Assembly: GCF_032854445.1 (NCBI RefSeq)
Contig: NC_088299.1
Span: forward strand, 19,275,608 to 19,339,607
DNA: 64,000 bases
Direction: 5' to 3'
Source: Liolophura sinensis
Lineage: Eukaryota > Mollusca > Polyplacophora > Chitonida > Chitonidae
Part shown: in pieces, positions 24,601 to 39,600 of the stretch
Numbering within the stretch: the stretch's first letter is position 1
How the letters are laid out: every line of letters starts with the position of its first letter
The notes under the pieces: generated by a model
Seen by the model: the letters and a program-made list of their open reading frames with translations, nothing else
What the model was told of the DNA's origin: nothing
Database searches by the model: none
Program-made: the position numbers and the translations under genes

Positions 24601-27600
24601 AGAGGGTGGGGACATACCCATGGTGAAGAGGGTGGGGATGTACACATGGGTGGAGATATACTCATGTGAATTCACTTTATCACATGGATGTGACGACCAG
24701 TTTTATGGGTGAAGGAAAAAGGGTTTTCCAGGGTTAGGAACACTTTCCTCCTTTGGCCACAAATGTAAGACTGTGCAGATCAACCCCAGAAGACTGCTTA
24801 CTGTCACCAAGGTCTCACAAGCAACAAGAGTGGGGAATAATCATATGATGGGGTACAGCACATATTATTCTGCAGTGTGTAAAACAATGAAAATCTCACA
24901 TCTTTTCAACTTCATTTAGGACATCCTTGGAAATGTTGGACTTCAAAAAATGGGAGAAAATTCCCTTAGTCAGACTTGCTGGCATTCGCAGTTTGCCGAT
25001 CATTTTTGTTTTCTTCTCAGGTCTGTGGGAAAAAGAACAGAAATACATCAAAAATGACAATTACTTACTTAGCACTCAGGCAGTCATACTGACCATATCT
25101 ACAGCCATCTTAGTTTCCAGGCTCTCAAAATGAACAAAAACATGATGTTTATCTATAAAAAGTTAAATTTTCATACAAATTTATTTCAATCCCAGGCTTA
25201 ATAGCTTTCAGAGAGCATCATTTTCAGTTGCATTTTATAAAATTTCTTTATGCATAGTCACATTGTCACCTTCAAAGATCAGAAACTTTTTTTTTCTTCC
25301 AGATATGGTCCTGATAGCACATGTAAATACTGTATCAAAAGTCATTAACTTTGTAACGAGCAAAAGATGATATGACATACAGAATAGATGACCAATATAA
25401 ACATGCCACTACACATGTGCGTACATTCATCAAAACATGTTGCTAATTGAAAAAAAAAAGGATATACTGTTTTTCAATTTGTCAGAGTTTCTAATGATCT
25501 GAAGATTTTTTTTTGGCAGATTTTGCTGCAGGTGGGATTAGTGCTTTCATGCCTTGTGTGTGCAAACATAGCTGATCATGAATTGATCACTTACCCTAAT
25601 TCCTCAACCTTTTCGCAAATAAAAGAATAACTTTCAGAGCAATTTAAGCATGTTTTAATTTGACTTAGGAGACAAAACTACATTGGATCTGTCGGCCAAT
25701 TTCAGGGCTTCTGACTTCTATCAGTCTACACAGAATAATGCCTCGAATATGCTTGAAATACCTCGCAAACATGTGAACAGGTTGAAGAATTACAGTAATC
25801 TTGAACAGCTCTATCACATGCACTTAACTGATGTGGCAAAGTCCCCAACTCACACAGAATTCATGAAAATCTGACATAGTTGTGTAGGAAATCGCTCAGA
25901 TGGACAGGTGTTCCTGATTTCTATGTATCTGAAATCTGTCTGATATTTCAAAAGCTTCCAATTACACTAGAGTTTCCATGCATTGTCCACATCCTAAGCT
26001 GGGCTGTTTTAGAAAGGTGCTGCACCCTCCCCATGAAATGTGCACCCTCCCGATGGAATGTGCACCCCACCCATAAAATGTGCACCCTGAGCATAAAATG
26101 TGCACCCCATCCATGGAATGTGCACCCTGCCCATGACACACTCATGAAATGTGCACCCTTCCCATGAAATGTGCACTTCCCATGAAATGTGCACCCTTCC
26201 CATGAAATGTGCACCCCGCCCATGGAATGTACACCCTGCCCATGGAATGTGCACCCTGCCCATGACACACCCATGAAATGTGCACCCTTCCCATGAAATG
26301 TGGACCCTCCCCATGAAATGTGCACCCCGCCCATGGAATGTGCACCCCACCCATGAAATGTGCACCCCGCCCATGAAATGTGCACCCTTCCCATGAAATG
26401 TGGACCCTGCCCATGGAATGTGCACCCCACACATGAAATGTGCACCCTGCCCATGAAATGTGCACCCTTCCCATGAAATGTGCACCCTCTCCATGAGATG
26501 TGCACCCCGCCCATGACACACCCATGAAATGTGCACCCTTCCCATGAAATGTGCACCCCGCCCATGGAATGTGCACCCCAGGCATGACACGCTCATGAAA
26601 TTTTTTCTCACAAGCTTAGATCTAATGGCATTAAATGGTTTAGTTAAACATTCTGGAAACTCAAATTCCAACTGCTGTACAAAAAAAAGGCTGAATGTGA
26701 AGATTATACCTTGGTTTGGGTTTTGTTATTTTCTGTTTGCCTGTGGTCACAGGTTTGGGCGCAGAGTTCATGTTTCCGGCCAGTCTCGAGACTGACATTG
26801 GCGTCAGCATTTTCCCCACGGTCGTATTCCTCACAGTATTTGGGGTTTTCACTTGAACATATTTCTGGACCCTAAAGAGCATGAGAAAAAAAAGTAGAAA
26901 TGCAAAAATTTCAGATACATGTAAGTAACCCACTGTTTGTCATCAAGTTCATGAGGCACAATTAATGTCTCCTGAATGAAGGCTGCAGCCAAACCAACAA
27001 GAGCTACATGTAGACTGCGACAAAGATAAGACTGTTCTAACCACAGGAGACACTCATCACTGTAAAACACCAAACCGACTTCTCTATTTAATCACAGAAC
27101 ACATCATTGAACACATCACCGTACACATCACTGAACACATCACTGCACACATCATTGCACGCATCATTGTATACATCATTGAACACATCACTGTACACAT
27201 CATTGCACACATCATTGTTTATATCATTGTACACATCACTGTACACATCATTGTACATATCATTGTACATTTCACTGTACTCATCATTGTACACATCATT
27301 GTATACATCACTGCATACATCACTGCACACATTATTGTACATATCATTGTACATATCACTGTACTTATCATTGTACACATCACTGTACACATCATTGCAC
27401 ATATCATTGTATACATCACTGCACACATCACTGTATACATCACTGTACACATCACTGTACACATCATTGTACACATCACTGCACACATCATGGTATACAT
27501 CATTGCACACATCATTGTTTAAATTATTGCACACATCACTGTACACATCATTGTATACATCACTGTACACATGATTGTATACATCACTGCACACATCACT

Positions 27601-30600
27601 GTATACATCACTCCACATGTCATTGTGCACATCATTGCATACATCACTGCACACATCACTGCACACATCATTGCACACATCCTTGTATACATCATTATAC
27701 ACATCATTGTATACATCACTGTACTGAATACATGTACATGGATGTCACTGTTTGGTAATGAGACTTACATGCGCTCCGGAAAACCAAACTGTTGGGTGCC
27801 CAAACCACGGTAAATGACCTAAAGTTTTACCCGCGGACTCGGAAGGTGTATCCCAGGATATACTGCGTTGATTTTGCCTGTTACTGACTGAGCACTGCGG
27901 TGGATCATCAGGGAAGGTCAGGGGATTAATGGGAGAGTTCAAACATGTAATACACAAGCTCACGCTTCACTGAGCAGTCAGTCTCTGCTTCTACCACCAA
28001 CGGTTAATGTTTTCCTCAGTCTTAACCATAATAACTGCAGTACATGCACTTTGCAACACGTTGAATGTTTTATTATTGTTAATTTGTGATAAATGGGAAT
28101 TTGGGAGAAAACCCTGTGGAGATTAACCATTACTACCCATCACCTTTACCCATGTGCAGTGTCATGTTAAATATCCGTTTTCAAACTACAGGGTTCTCTG
28201 TACAGAAAGTTGTAGCAGAATTTGGCACACTGCGAACCCATACTTGCAAACTAGGCCTAGCAGTAGCCGAGGTGAAGATGTCAAACTGTGATCAAAGCGA
28301 CACCTAAACACGTGTGTTTGCATCGCTGCAGCTAAACATTTCTTGTTTATTTCAGCTTAATTTGAGAGACTGTCAACTTCCGCCCGTGCATATTAATTTG
28401 AGAGACTGTCAACTTCCGCCCGTGCATATTAATTTGAGAGACTGTCAACTTCCGCCCGTGCATATTAATTTGAGAGACTGTCAACTTCCGCCCGTGCATA
28501 TTAATTTGAGAGACTGTCAACTTCCGCCCGTGCATATTAATTTGAGAGACTGTCAACTTCCGCCCATGCATATTAATTTGAGAGACTGTCAACTTCCGCC
28601 CATGCATATTAATTTGAGAGACTGTCAACTTCCGCCCATGCATATTAATTTGAGAGACTGTCAACTTCCGCCCGTGCATATTAATTTGAGAGACTGTCAA
28701 CTTCCGCCCATGCATATTAATTTGAGAGACTGACAACTTCCGCCCGTGCATATTAATTTGAGAGACTGTCAACTTCCGCCCATGCATATTTTGTATTCAT
28801 GAATACTTAATACTGAATCCATTCCCCTCAGATGAAATTCTAGTCATACAGATTGGTTTTATCTATACATGTACATGTAGATACAAGCCACTTACAGTCA
28901 AAAGACTTGAAATTTCAACGTATCTACCAATCGATCACCTGTTTTTCGCTGTCAAAAGGCAAAACAATAATCTTAAGTCACTTCTGGGCAAACTGTATAT
29001 GTAAAATCATAAAACATTTTGTTTATGAAGCCAGTGATGGTGTTTTGCGAAAACCTTGCGTCAATTACATTTTCTGTGTTTCATGGGAGGCTCCTAATAT
29101 AGAAACGCGGGAAAAGGAACTCCCCTGCAGTAAAAAGACAATTCTGACTGTAAAGAAACAAAATGTGCATGTAGACAGATATACTAAGGAATTAAATTGA
29201 CATGGGAAGCTGATGACAGATATTTCTCAGTGAAATTTGTTTTTCGCTGAAATACATTTGTACACATATTCGCTGCATAATTGAGGGCTCTCAGCTGACA
29301 ACCATTCACCACATAACGGTGTGAGGTGACTTCCCTGTAGGCCTAACCTGAATAATCGGTTTGTCGACAGTGTACGTTCATTGTTTGGCGTGGTCATGCT
29401 TTCAGTGTTTGGAATTTAAAGGAGGTTTGTAATAAACATCACCTGTCTTAATAATTTCATTCACGGGTATATTTAGAGACGTACATGTAGGCCTACTGGT
29501 CGGGAGACCGGCACACCTCACTGTCAGTAACTTCATCGCATGTGGCGAGGATTAGCAACCAGAGCTGCCATGAAGTGTCATGAAGGGTAATTAAACGGGC
29601 TAATCGTTGTCTTCTGTTTTTTTGCTGCCAACTCTGATCGTGCGACAGTAAATAAAAGTAAGTCACGTGCAGAACTTTAGGTCATTTACAGTAATCAAGA
29701 CGTATTAAAACTAACACATGAACTGGGCCCAGTGCTTCAGAAATGTATTATGACTTAAGCCCGGTACTAACGTTAGTCCAGACTAAAGTGCCGCTTAGTT
29801 TGTACTAGGATGAGACTGGCACTGAGATTTAAGCTTGGCTTAACTTTAATATACATTTGAACAATTATAAAAAAAGTTTTAGTATTCACACAAACTTCTT
29901 TCATACAAAGCAAAAGCTCTCAGAAAGCATCACTTTGAGTTGCACGGTCACAATGCCATCTTTAAAGTTTTGGATAAAACCTTCAATTTTGTTCTAGACA
30001 TGGCCCTGTGTCTAGCCACAACAGTACAGACATGGATCAAGGGGAGAGAACTTGTGAAACGAAATACCACCTTTCACACGGGTTTATTTCAAATCACATT
30101 CAATATTCAATGAAAAATTGTGTCCCACATTATTAGCTTTATGGAGAGCAACTGTAGACTTGACTATCTATCAATCAAAAAAGCCTTCATTTCCGATAAG
30201 CAAGTTATGGATCTGGGTCTGAATTATCTGTAGTGAGAACTACTCCGACTAAGAAACAAAAAATATCGTCTGAATTTCTTGAATAATATAACAAACCCCA
30301 GTCAAAATAATTTTTTGACTGGAGGGGTTTATGGGTGGAGGGGATTCGAGTGCCACGAGTATAGCCCTGCCAATCATCAAATACCTCCTGACAAAGCCAT
30401 AGCCAATCCAGTGAGAGTTGGAATAGAATCTGTGAGAACACTGGTCAAAGATCGACTGGTAGTTCAGAATGGAAGTCTTGTGTGAAGATTTCTTCAAGAA
30501 ATAATTGCACAGATTTGTAAGTGACATGTTACTTGTGTGAATTACCTGTGAGACGGGGTAGCTTCTTCTCCAGAATTTTCCCCAGAGGCGACAGAAAGGT

Positions 30601-33600
30601 TGGCCATTGCAACAGAGTCCCCAAGTCTGCTGTTCATGTCTTCTGTGGAGAGGGAATCACCAGGTCCCGCTGGGGAATCCCCCAGTCTTGACTGGGAATC
30701 CCTTAACACTGACAGGTCATGCTGTACATCCTGGAAACAGAGTAATGGTCATGTTAACATGATAATCGGACTTGTCGGTTTCTATTTTAGTATGCCGAGA
30801 ATCTGTCTGCCATAAGAGAGTGATGGCGATAAAATAAAATATAATGCTCTGATCACAATAACAATAATCATTGAAGTTCTCATTGTTGCCTACTGCGAGA
30901 TTCCTTACAGAATGCAGTCTGATCTTCTGGCATACTGTAAATCACTGAAAATTTGGGCCCAAAAATTAATTTTCAGAGGTAAGTTCAAAATGTCATAAAC
31001 TAGCACTTTTGGCACCTTTTCCAAACAAACTCCAAAATACCTTTATCATGTTTAAGATCAGCAGAGCTCTCAGAATCCGGCAAAATGAGTAACGGATGAA
31101 CTTTAGGTCATTTACAGTGATTGTTAAACAAGCAAAACCAACCAATAAATCTATCAGTATATTGTTGCACAATATAACACAGAACTGTATAAAAAGAATA
31201 CAACAACTACCATCAAATGTTAAAAAGTATTTTCATTTTATCCGTACATAAAAAAACAGCAGAGTAAGAATATGTGCTCTGACAAAAAGTTTGGGAACTA
31301 TTTGGCCCTGATGAATTCAGTGGTCATAATATGAAAGCCTTTTCATCCTATGTATTGGGCAGGGACATTGTGCCATACCTGTACAACCCCTTCCTGACTG
31401 ATCACTGCAGTGATGTCCTTGGCTAGTGGCCTGGCCTGCATTGATGTGTTCACACTGTGGCCATATATCACGTGTCTGTCAGTGCCACTGTCTTCACTCA
31501 CAGTCTCACGATTCTCAGTCTGCTTAACATGTTCTGGGGCAACGCTAACAGTCTCATTACCACCATCATTAACATCCTCTTCACCACCTTCAATGTCATT
31601 ATCACCATCAGCAACTTGTTCTTTGCCTTCATCTATAGCCCTCTCAACATCATCAACTTGGTTTTCAACATCTTCAATCTCATCATCTCCTTCCACATTA
31701 TCCCTGTCCTTATCACTGCTGTTATCACTTATGTGAAGATCAATGTTTTCTTCACTGCTCACCTCTTCAGGACCTGCAGAATTGTTTACCCTTTCTTTCA
31801 CAGATTTCATATCCTTGTCTACATCGTCTGTCAAACACCGGCTGTGACTTTGCCTGTCTCTGTGACTTGCCTGAGCCGATGTGTGGACCTCAGGGGCCTC
31901 ACTTCCACCATCAGGCTGAGACACACTGTCCTCACCCTCCTTGCTCTGAAGGATCCCTGCAGCGCTCTGCACACCTTGGACATCATTGTCGTCATGACTG
32001 AGAGACAGCTCTGCTCCCTCACTGAAAGCGGACTTTCGTCTGTGGTCTCTCCGTCCTGTCTCCTCCTCTGGTGCAGACCGTTCTGGATATGAGAGGTCAG
32101 GTGAACCCGGCCGACCACTGTGCCGCGGTTTTCCAGGGCTGCCCATGCTGGAGGCGATGTTCAGCCGGTTGTGGCTGTTCAAGTCACTGACTGCAGTTGG
32201 CTCCCACTGACCGTCTGAAGCTGATGCGCTATCATCATGATGCACCATGCCAGCACTGACGCTGTCCACAGACGTTCTGTCTGCGCTCCTGTGCCTACTA
32301 CTGCGCAGTGACTTCCGCCGATGTGTGCCACTGCTGCCGCTGCTGCCTGACCTTGATGTGGCTGTTATGTGTGGCCCACTTCTGGGTGTCGAAGACTCTG
32401 TGTCTCGCACAGACCCACTCCTCCATGCCCCACCCTGGGTCTGCTCTCTCTCAGGGGATGCCTGGGGCTGTGATTCAGGGATCACCTCTTTCTCATCCTC
32501 TAACTCTACAATGCTCCCCAGGGTGAAGTCAAACTGGACTGTAAACAAAAACCACCCACATCTCAATACAGCATCTGATAATGTTCGTTAGTATGCAATG
32601 AACTACAACTTTAGACAGTTGGTCAGTAATGCTCTAAACCGTTGCTGAGGATTTTTGTTGCACTGTTTCACAGGCGGAGGCAACCTGAGTGCCTGGACCA
32701 ACCTTTTGGATCAGATTTTCACAGACAGAGCAAGCCATTTGTGTATACCAAACTGATGGAAGGTATTCCATCAACCTTTTGGGTCAGATTTTCACAGACG
32801 GAACAAGCCATTTGTGTACACCAAACTGATGGAAGGTATTCCACCAACCTTTTGGATCAGATTTTCACAGACAGAACAAGCCATTTGTGTATACCAAACT
32901 GGTGGAAGGTATTACCACAACCTTTTGGATCAGATTTTCACAGACAGAACAAGCCATTTGTGTATACCAAACTGATGGAAGGTATTACAACAACCTTTTG
33001 GGTCAGATTTTCACAGACAGAACAAGCCATTTGTGTATACCAAACTGGTGATTATACCATCAACCTTTTGGATCAGATTTTCACAGACAGAGCAAGCCAT
33101 TTGTGTATACCAAACTGATGGAAGGTATTCCATCAACCTTTTGGATCAGATTTTCAAAGACAGAACAAGCCATTTGTGTATACTAAACTGATGGAAGGTA
33201 TTACAACAACCTTTTGGGTCAGATTTTCACAGACAGAACAAGCCATTTGTGTATACCAAACTGATGGAAGGTATTCCAACAACCTTTTGGATCCGATTTT
33301 CACAGACAGAACAAGCCATTTGTGTATGCCCAACTGGTGGAAGGTATTACAACAACCTTTTGGGTTGGATTTTCACAGACAAAACAAACCAAACTGATGG
33401 AAGGTATTCCAACAACCTTTTGGATCAGATTTTCACAGACAGAACAAGCCATTTGTGTATACCAAACTGGTGGAAGGTATTACAACAACCTTTTGGGTCA
33501 GATTTTCACAGACAGAACAAGCCAAACAGAACAAGCCATTTGTGTATACCAAACTGGTGGAAGGTATTACAACAACCTTTCTTGTCAGATTTTCACAAAC

Positions 33601-36600
33601 AGAACAAGCCATTTGTGTATACCAAACTGATGGAAGGTATTACAACAACCTTTTGGGTCAGATTTTCACAGACGGAACAAGCCATTTGTGTATACCAAAC
33701 TGGTGATTATACCATCAACCTTTTGGATCAGATTTTCACAGACAGAACAAGCCAAACAGAACAAGCCATTTGTGTATACCAAACTGGTGGAAGGTATTAC
33801 AACAACCTTTCTTGTCAGATTTTCACAAACAGAACAAGCCATTTGTGTATACCAAACTGATGGAAGGTATTACAACAACCTTTTGGGTCAGATTTTCACA
33901 GACGGAACAAGCCATTTGTGTATACCAAACTGATGGAAGGTATTCCACCAACCTTTTGGATCAGATTTTCACAGACAGAACAAGCCATTTGTGTATACCA
34001 AACTGGTGGAAGGTATTACAACAACCTTTTGGATCAGATTTTCACAGACAGAACAAGCCATTTGTGTATGCCAAACTGGTGGAAGGTATTACAACAACCT
34101 TTTGGGTCAGATTTTCACAGACAGAACAAGCCAAACAGAACAAGCCATTTGTGTATACCAAACTGGTGGAAGGTATTACAACAACCTTTCTTGTCAGATT
34201 TTCACAAACAGAACAAGCCATTTGTGTATACCAAACTGGTGGAAGGTATTACAACAACCTTTTGGGTCAGATTTTCACAGACAGAACAAGCCAAACAGAA
34301 CAAGCCATTTGTGTATACCAAACTGGTGGAAGGTATTACAACAACCTTTCTTGTCAGATTTTCACAAACAGAACAAGCCATTTGTGTATACCAAACTGAT
34401 GGAAGGTATTACAACAACCTTTTGGGTCAGATTTTCACAGACAGAACAAGCCATTTGTGTATACCAAACTGGTGATTATACCATCAACCTTTTGGATCAG
34501 ATTTTCACAGACAGAACAAGCCAAACAGAACAAGCCATTTGTGTATACCAAACTGGTGGAAGGTATTACAACAACCTTTCTTGTCAGATTTTCACAAACA
34601 GAACAAGCCATTTGTGTATACCAAACTGATGGAAGGTATTACAACAACCTTTTGGATCAGATTTTCACAGACGGAACAAGCCATTTGTGTATACCAAACT
34701 GATGGAAGGTATTCCACCAACCTTTTGGGTCAGATTTTCACAGACGGAACAAGCCATTTGTGTATACCAAACTGATGGAAGGTATTCCACCAACCTTTTG
34801 GATCAGATTTTCACAGACAGAACAAGCCATTTGTGTATACCAAACTGGTGGAAGGTATTACAACAACCTTTTGGATCAGATTTTCACAGACAGAACAAGC
34901 CATTTGTGTATGCCAAACTGGTGGAAGGTATTACAACAACCTTTTGGGTCAGATTTTCACAGACAGAACAAGCCATTTGTGTATACCAAACTGATGGAAG
35001 GTATTACAACAACCTTTTGGGTCAGATTTTCACAGACAGAACAAGCCATTTGTGTATACCAAACTGATGGAAGGTATTACAACAACCTTTTGGGTCAGAT
35101 TTTCACAGACAGAACAAGCCATTTGTGTATACCAAACTGGTGATTATACCACCAACCTTTTGGATCAGATTTTCACAGACAGAACAAGCCATTTGTGTAT
35201 ACCAAACTGATGGAAGGTATTACAACAACCTTTTGGGTCAGATTTTCACAGACAGAACAAGCCATTTGTGTATACCAAACTGATGGAAGGTATTACAACA
35301 ACCTTTTGGGTCAGATTTTCACAGACAGAACAAGCCATTTGTGTATGCCAAACTGATGGAAGGTATTCCATCAAACTTTTGGATCAGATTTTCACAGACA
35401 GAGCAAGCCATTTGTGTATACCAAACTGGTGGAAGGTATTCCATCAACCTTTTGGGTCACATTTTCACAGACAGAACAAGCCATTTGTGTATACCAAACT
35501 GGCGATTATACCATCAACCTTTTGGATCAGATTTTCACAGACAGAACAAGCCATTTGTGTATACCAAACTGATGGAAGGTATTCCATCAACCTTTTGGGT
35601 CGGATTTTCACAGACAGAGCAAGCCATTTGTGTATACCAAACTGGTGGAAGGTATTCCATCAACCTTTTGGGTCAGATTTTCACAAACAGAACAAGCCAT
35701 TTGTGTATACCAAACTGATGGAAGGTATTACAACAACCTTTTGGGTCAGATTTTCACAGACAGAACAAGCCATTTGTGTATACCAAACTGGTGATTATAC
35801 CATCAACCTTTTGGGTCAGATTTTCACAGACAGAGCAAGGCATTTGTGTATACCAAACTGATGGAAGGTATTCCATCAACCTTTTGGATCAGATTTTCAC
35901 AGACAGAACAAGCCATTTGTGTATACCAAACTGATGGAAGGTATTACAACAACCTTTTGGGTCAGATTTTCACAGACAGAACAAGCCATTTGTGTATACC
36001 AAACTGATGGAAGGTATTACAACAACCTTTTGGATCAGATTTTCACAGACAGAACAAGCCAAACAGAACAAGCCATTTGTGTATACCAAACTGGTGGAAG
36101 GTATTACAACAACCTTTCTTGTCAGATTTTCACAAACAGAACAAGCCATTTGTGTATACCAAACTGATGGAAGGTATTCCATCAACCTTTTGGATCAGAT
36201 TTTCAGACAGAACAAGCCATTTGTGTATACTAAACTGATGGAAGGTATTACAACAACCTTTTGGGTCAGATTTTCACAGACAGAACAAGCCATTTGTGTA
36301 TACCAAACTGGTGATTATACCATCAACCTTTTGGATCAGATTTTCACAGACAGAACAAGCCATTTGTGTATACCAAACTGATGGAAGGTATTACAACAAC
36401 CTTTTGGATCAGATTTTCACAGACAGAACAAGCCAAACAGAACAAGCCATTTGTGTATACCAAACTGGTGGAAGGTGTTACAACAACCTTTCTTGTCAGA
36501 TTTTCACAAACAGAACAAGCCATTTGTGTATACCAAACTGATGGAAGGTATTACAACAACCTTTTGGGTCAGATTTTCACAGACAGAACAAGCCATTTGT

Positions 36601-39600
36601 GTATACCAAACTGGTGATTATACCATCAACCTTTTGGGTCAGATTTTCACAGACAGAACAAACCAAACTGATGGAAGGTATTCCAACAACCTTTTGGATC
36701 AGATTTTCACAGACAGAACAAGCCATTTGTGTATACCAAACTGGTGGAAGGTATTACAACAACCTTTTGGGTCAGATTTTCACAGACAGAACAAGCCAAA
36801 CAGAACAAGCCATTTGTGTATACCAAACTGGTGGAAGGTATTACAACAACCTTTCTTGTCAGATTTTCACAAACAGAACAAGCCATTTGTGTATACCAAA
36901 CTGATGGAAGGTATTACAACAACCTTTTGGGTCAGATTTTCACAGACGGAACAAGCCATTTGTGTATACCAAACTGATGGAAGGTATTCCACCAACCTTT
37001 TGGATCAGATTTTCACAGACAGAACAAGCCACTTGTGTATACCAAACTGGTGGAAGGTATTACAACAACCTTTTGGATCAGATTTTCACAGACAGGACAA
37101 GCCATTTGTGTATACCAAACTGATGGAAGGTATTCCATCAACCTTTTGGGTCAGATTTTCACAGACAGAACAAACCATTTGTGTATACCAAACTGGTGGA
37201 AGGCAAGTAACCTTCCATAAAGTTTGTACAAGACCACCTTAGTGCTCCTACCAGCACTCTCAATAACCACATAAGATCATTATCAATACCCTAACAACAA
37301 TGGAGGACGAGAAGTCTCTAAACTTCTCCATCCCAGACTGGAACTGAATCAACACAATTTTTACTCCCCACAACAGGTGCTGAAATTAAGCCAGGTACAA
37401 TCAATAACCTTGTCATTAAGTTAAATATTCAATCTAATATTAGATATATTTCCTCATCTTTAGCCCAAATTATTGCAATCTAAAAGGTGCCCAAATTAGA
37501 TACGCCGTACTGGACCCAGATATGAGCAACAATGAGACAAGCCTTTTATTAACTGCAGGGCCACAGCAGACCCCAGTTAACGCGAAATTAACTTACCACT
37601 GTGCTGGGACACATAAGAAGTCATTGTCCTGGGGGAACGTCTGGGTCTCTGGTGGGCTGTTACATTTAATGGGCTGAAACACACACACACGTGTACATCA
37701 CGCATCACAATGACCACTCGTCGAGGGTTACAGCCATTGTATAAACCATACACTGAACAGTCCCACATAAACACAACCCATCCTGTATATGTAGAAACGG
37801 TACTACATCTGTATGTGTATTTAATATGGAAGTCTTCAAAAACTTCTTCCTATAAAAAAGATACTGACAGAGTGCTTTTATTTCACCAGGGTCATGTAAT
37901 TGGCTGAGAAGTACAACGAGTGTTTGTAGGTCTATGAATGACCTTCTCTGCAGAGGGTGGCCGGCTGCCACTGGGCTCTACGCAGTTTCTTCTCACCATA
38001 GTGCTGGCAGTTGCTGAACAAGTGAAATATTCTTGATTCATGAGTACAGAGTAAAACAGCAACCAAACCAATAAATACATGAATCACCACCTAGACAAAA
38101 ACACAGATTGTGTTTAAACAAAAGCATTACCATAAATGGCCTAAAATTTCACTCATGATGAAGTTGCATATTTGTCCAGATTCTGAGAGTGATCTCATAC
38201 AGGTGTTCTGAAGACTGTTCGGAAAGTCATATTTTATGGAATTTATTTGCTCCCAAAAACAAACTTTTTAAGACGTAATTTTAGGCATCTGTAAGGCTGG
38301 AATCTTACTGAGGTAAAACCAGGGTAAGAAAATACCCAAAGGCAAACTTCCAGACATCTAGTCCCTTTGAATGAGAGCTTAAAGCCATCTAAAATGCCTC
38401 CTGAATAAAAAGTGTTTTGAGATTGTCAAAAATGAACATGTCTCTGAAGGGCCATAATTCAAAAACTGCTTGGAATTGGGATACTAATGAAAAAGTCAAG
38501 ATACTGTATACTATTTACTTTATTAAACAAAAGCTGTTATTCACTCGATAAAGTTTCCAGCATGAAGATTGAAAGCTCCTGTAAAATTTCTAACTGATGT
38601 GGGGATGTCATGACCTCTGGGTTATTAAAGGAGACTCCCAATGCTTTTTTTTGACACTAAATGTTCCCTAGACATGCTATTTATGCTATGTTTAGTTGCA
38701 AACTGCATTTTAAAAAATATTAGGTCCACTAGTTCCACATAACAATTTCACTGAAGTTGAACCGTTCTATCTGCCTATCTTGTCGGCCACGGAGTTCTTC
38801 AGCAGTTGCTTGTAACAGCTCGGCCTCATCGATTCACTAAGTTTTCATGTGTGCGTCCTCCATAATTGAAGGGTGTTTTCGATGAGATCTGGCCCATATT
38901 TTCTCAATCTGTGGCTTTTCATAGGCCACATGTGCTGTTTTAGTGCAGTCACAAGGGACACCTGGGCATGGTATAATCCCGAAATAAGTTAGCCCCTGTG
39001 CTGTGTGTTGTCAACAAAGAGAAACCCCACATGTCTACAGGGTATGTGCATGTACAGTCGTGACCTCACAAGGTCAACGATCGTAGGCTGGATCGTAGTG
39101 GAGTAGATTTTCTGATGTTTGATCGACAAATTCTATTGTTTTTCTTCCGTTTTCCATGTTTAAATGACTGGAATTGATTCTGGGGACATTAAACTATCCA
39201 TCTGCAGTTTGACAGGACCAGTGCCAGGGATCTATTTTAACAAGGTAACTATCTTGCCTTACCTGTCCTCTACAATTAGCAGTGGCTCTGGGGGAATAGG
39301 AGGCAGGGTGAGGCCATCACTCTCCCTCTGACTCTGAATAGGAGTCTCAGACACAGCTGGAACAAATAACCACACAGATATCCAGTGTCAAACCTGTAGT
39401 CACACGGATCTTGTACAGTATTGGATCCAGGATTTCTGGCCACAGGGATCTGCTGTACACAAGTACAGCATTGGATCCAGGATTTCTGGCCACAGGGATC
39501 TGCTGTACACAAGTACAGCATTGGATCCAGGATTTCTGGCCACAGGGATCTGCTTTACACAAGTACAGCATTGGATCCAGGATTTCTGGCCACAGGGATC

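Noticed and set aside
23925..24675. 245-codon Cys/Pro-rich minus-strand frames
   Set aside because: Product of the 26-bp array; both overlapping frames give the same repeated peptide.
26009..26671. 220-codon His/Gly/Cys-rich frame resembling a secreted repeat protein
   Set aside because: Product of the 20-bp array, identical in all minus frames.
30205..30527. Possible additional CENP-T exon in minus-strand frames
   Set aside because: Phase of exons 6 and 7 already agrees without it, and the frame has stops and no suitable splice pair.
31457..32092. 211-codon plus-strand frame
   Set aside because: Shadow of the CENP-T exon 5 coding sequence on the opposite strand.
32642..37242. Many 80-263-codon plus-strand frames
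   Set aside because: All are the 73-bp array, cycling through frames; codon usage simply follows the unit.
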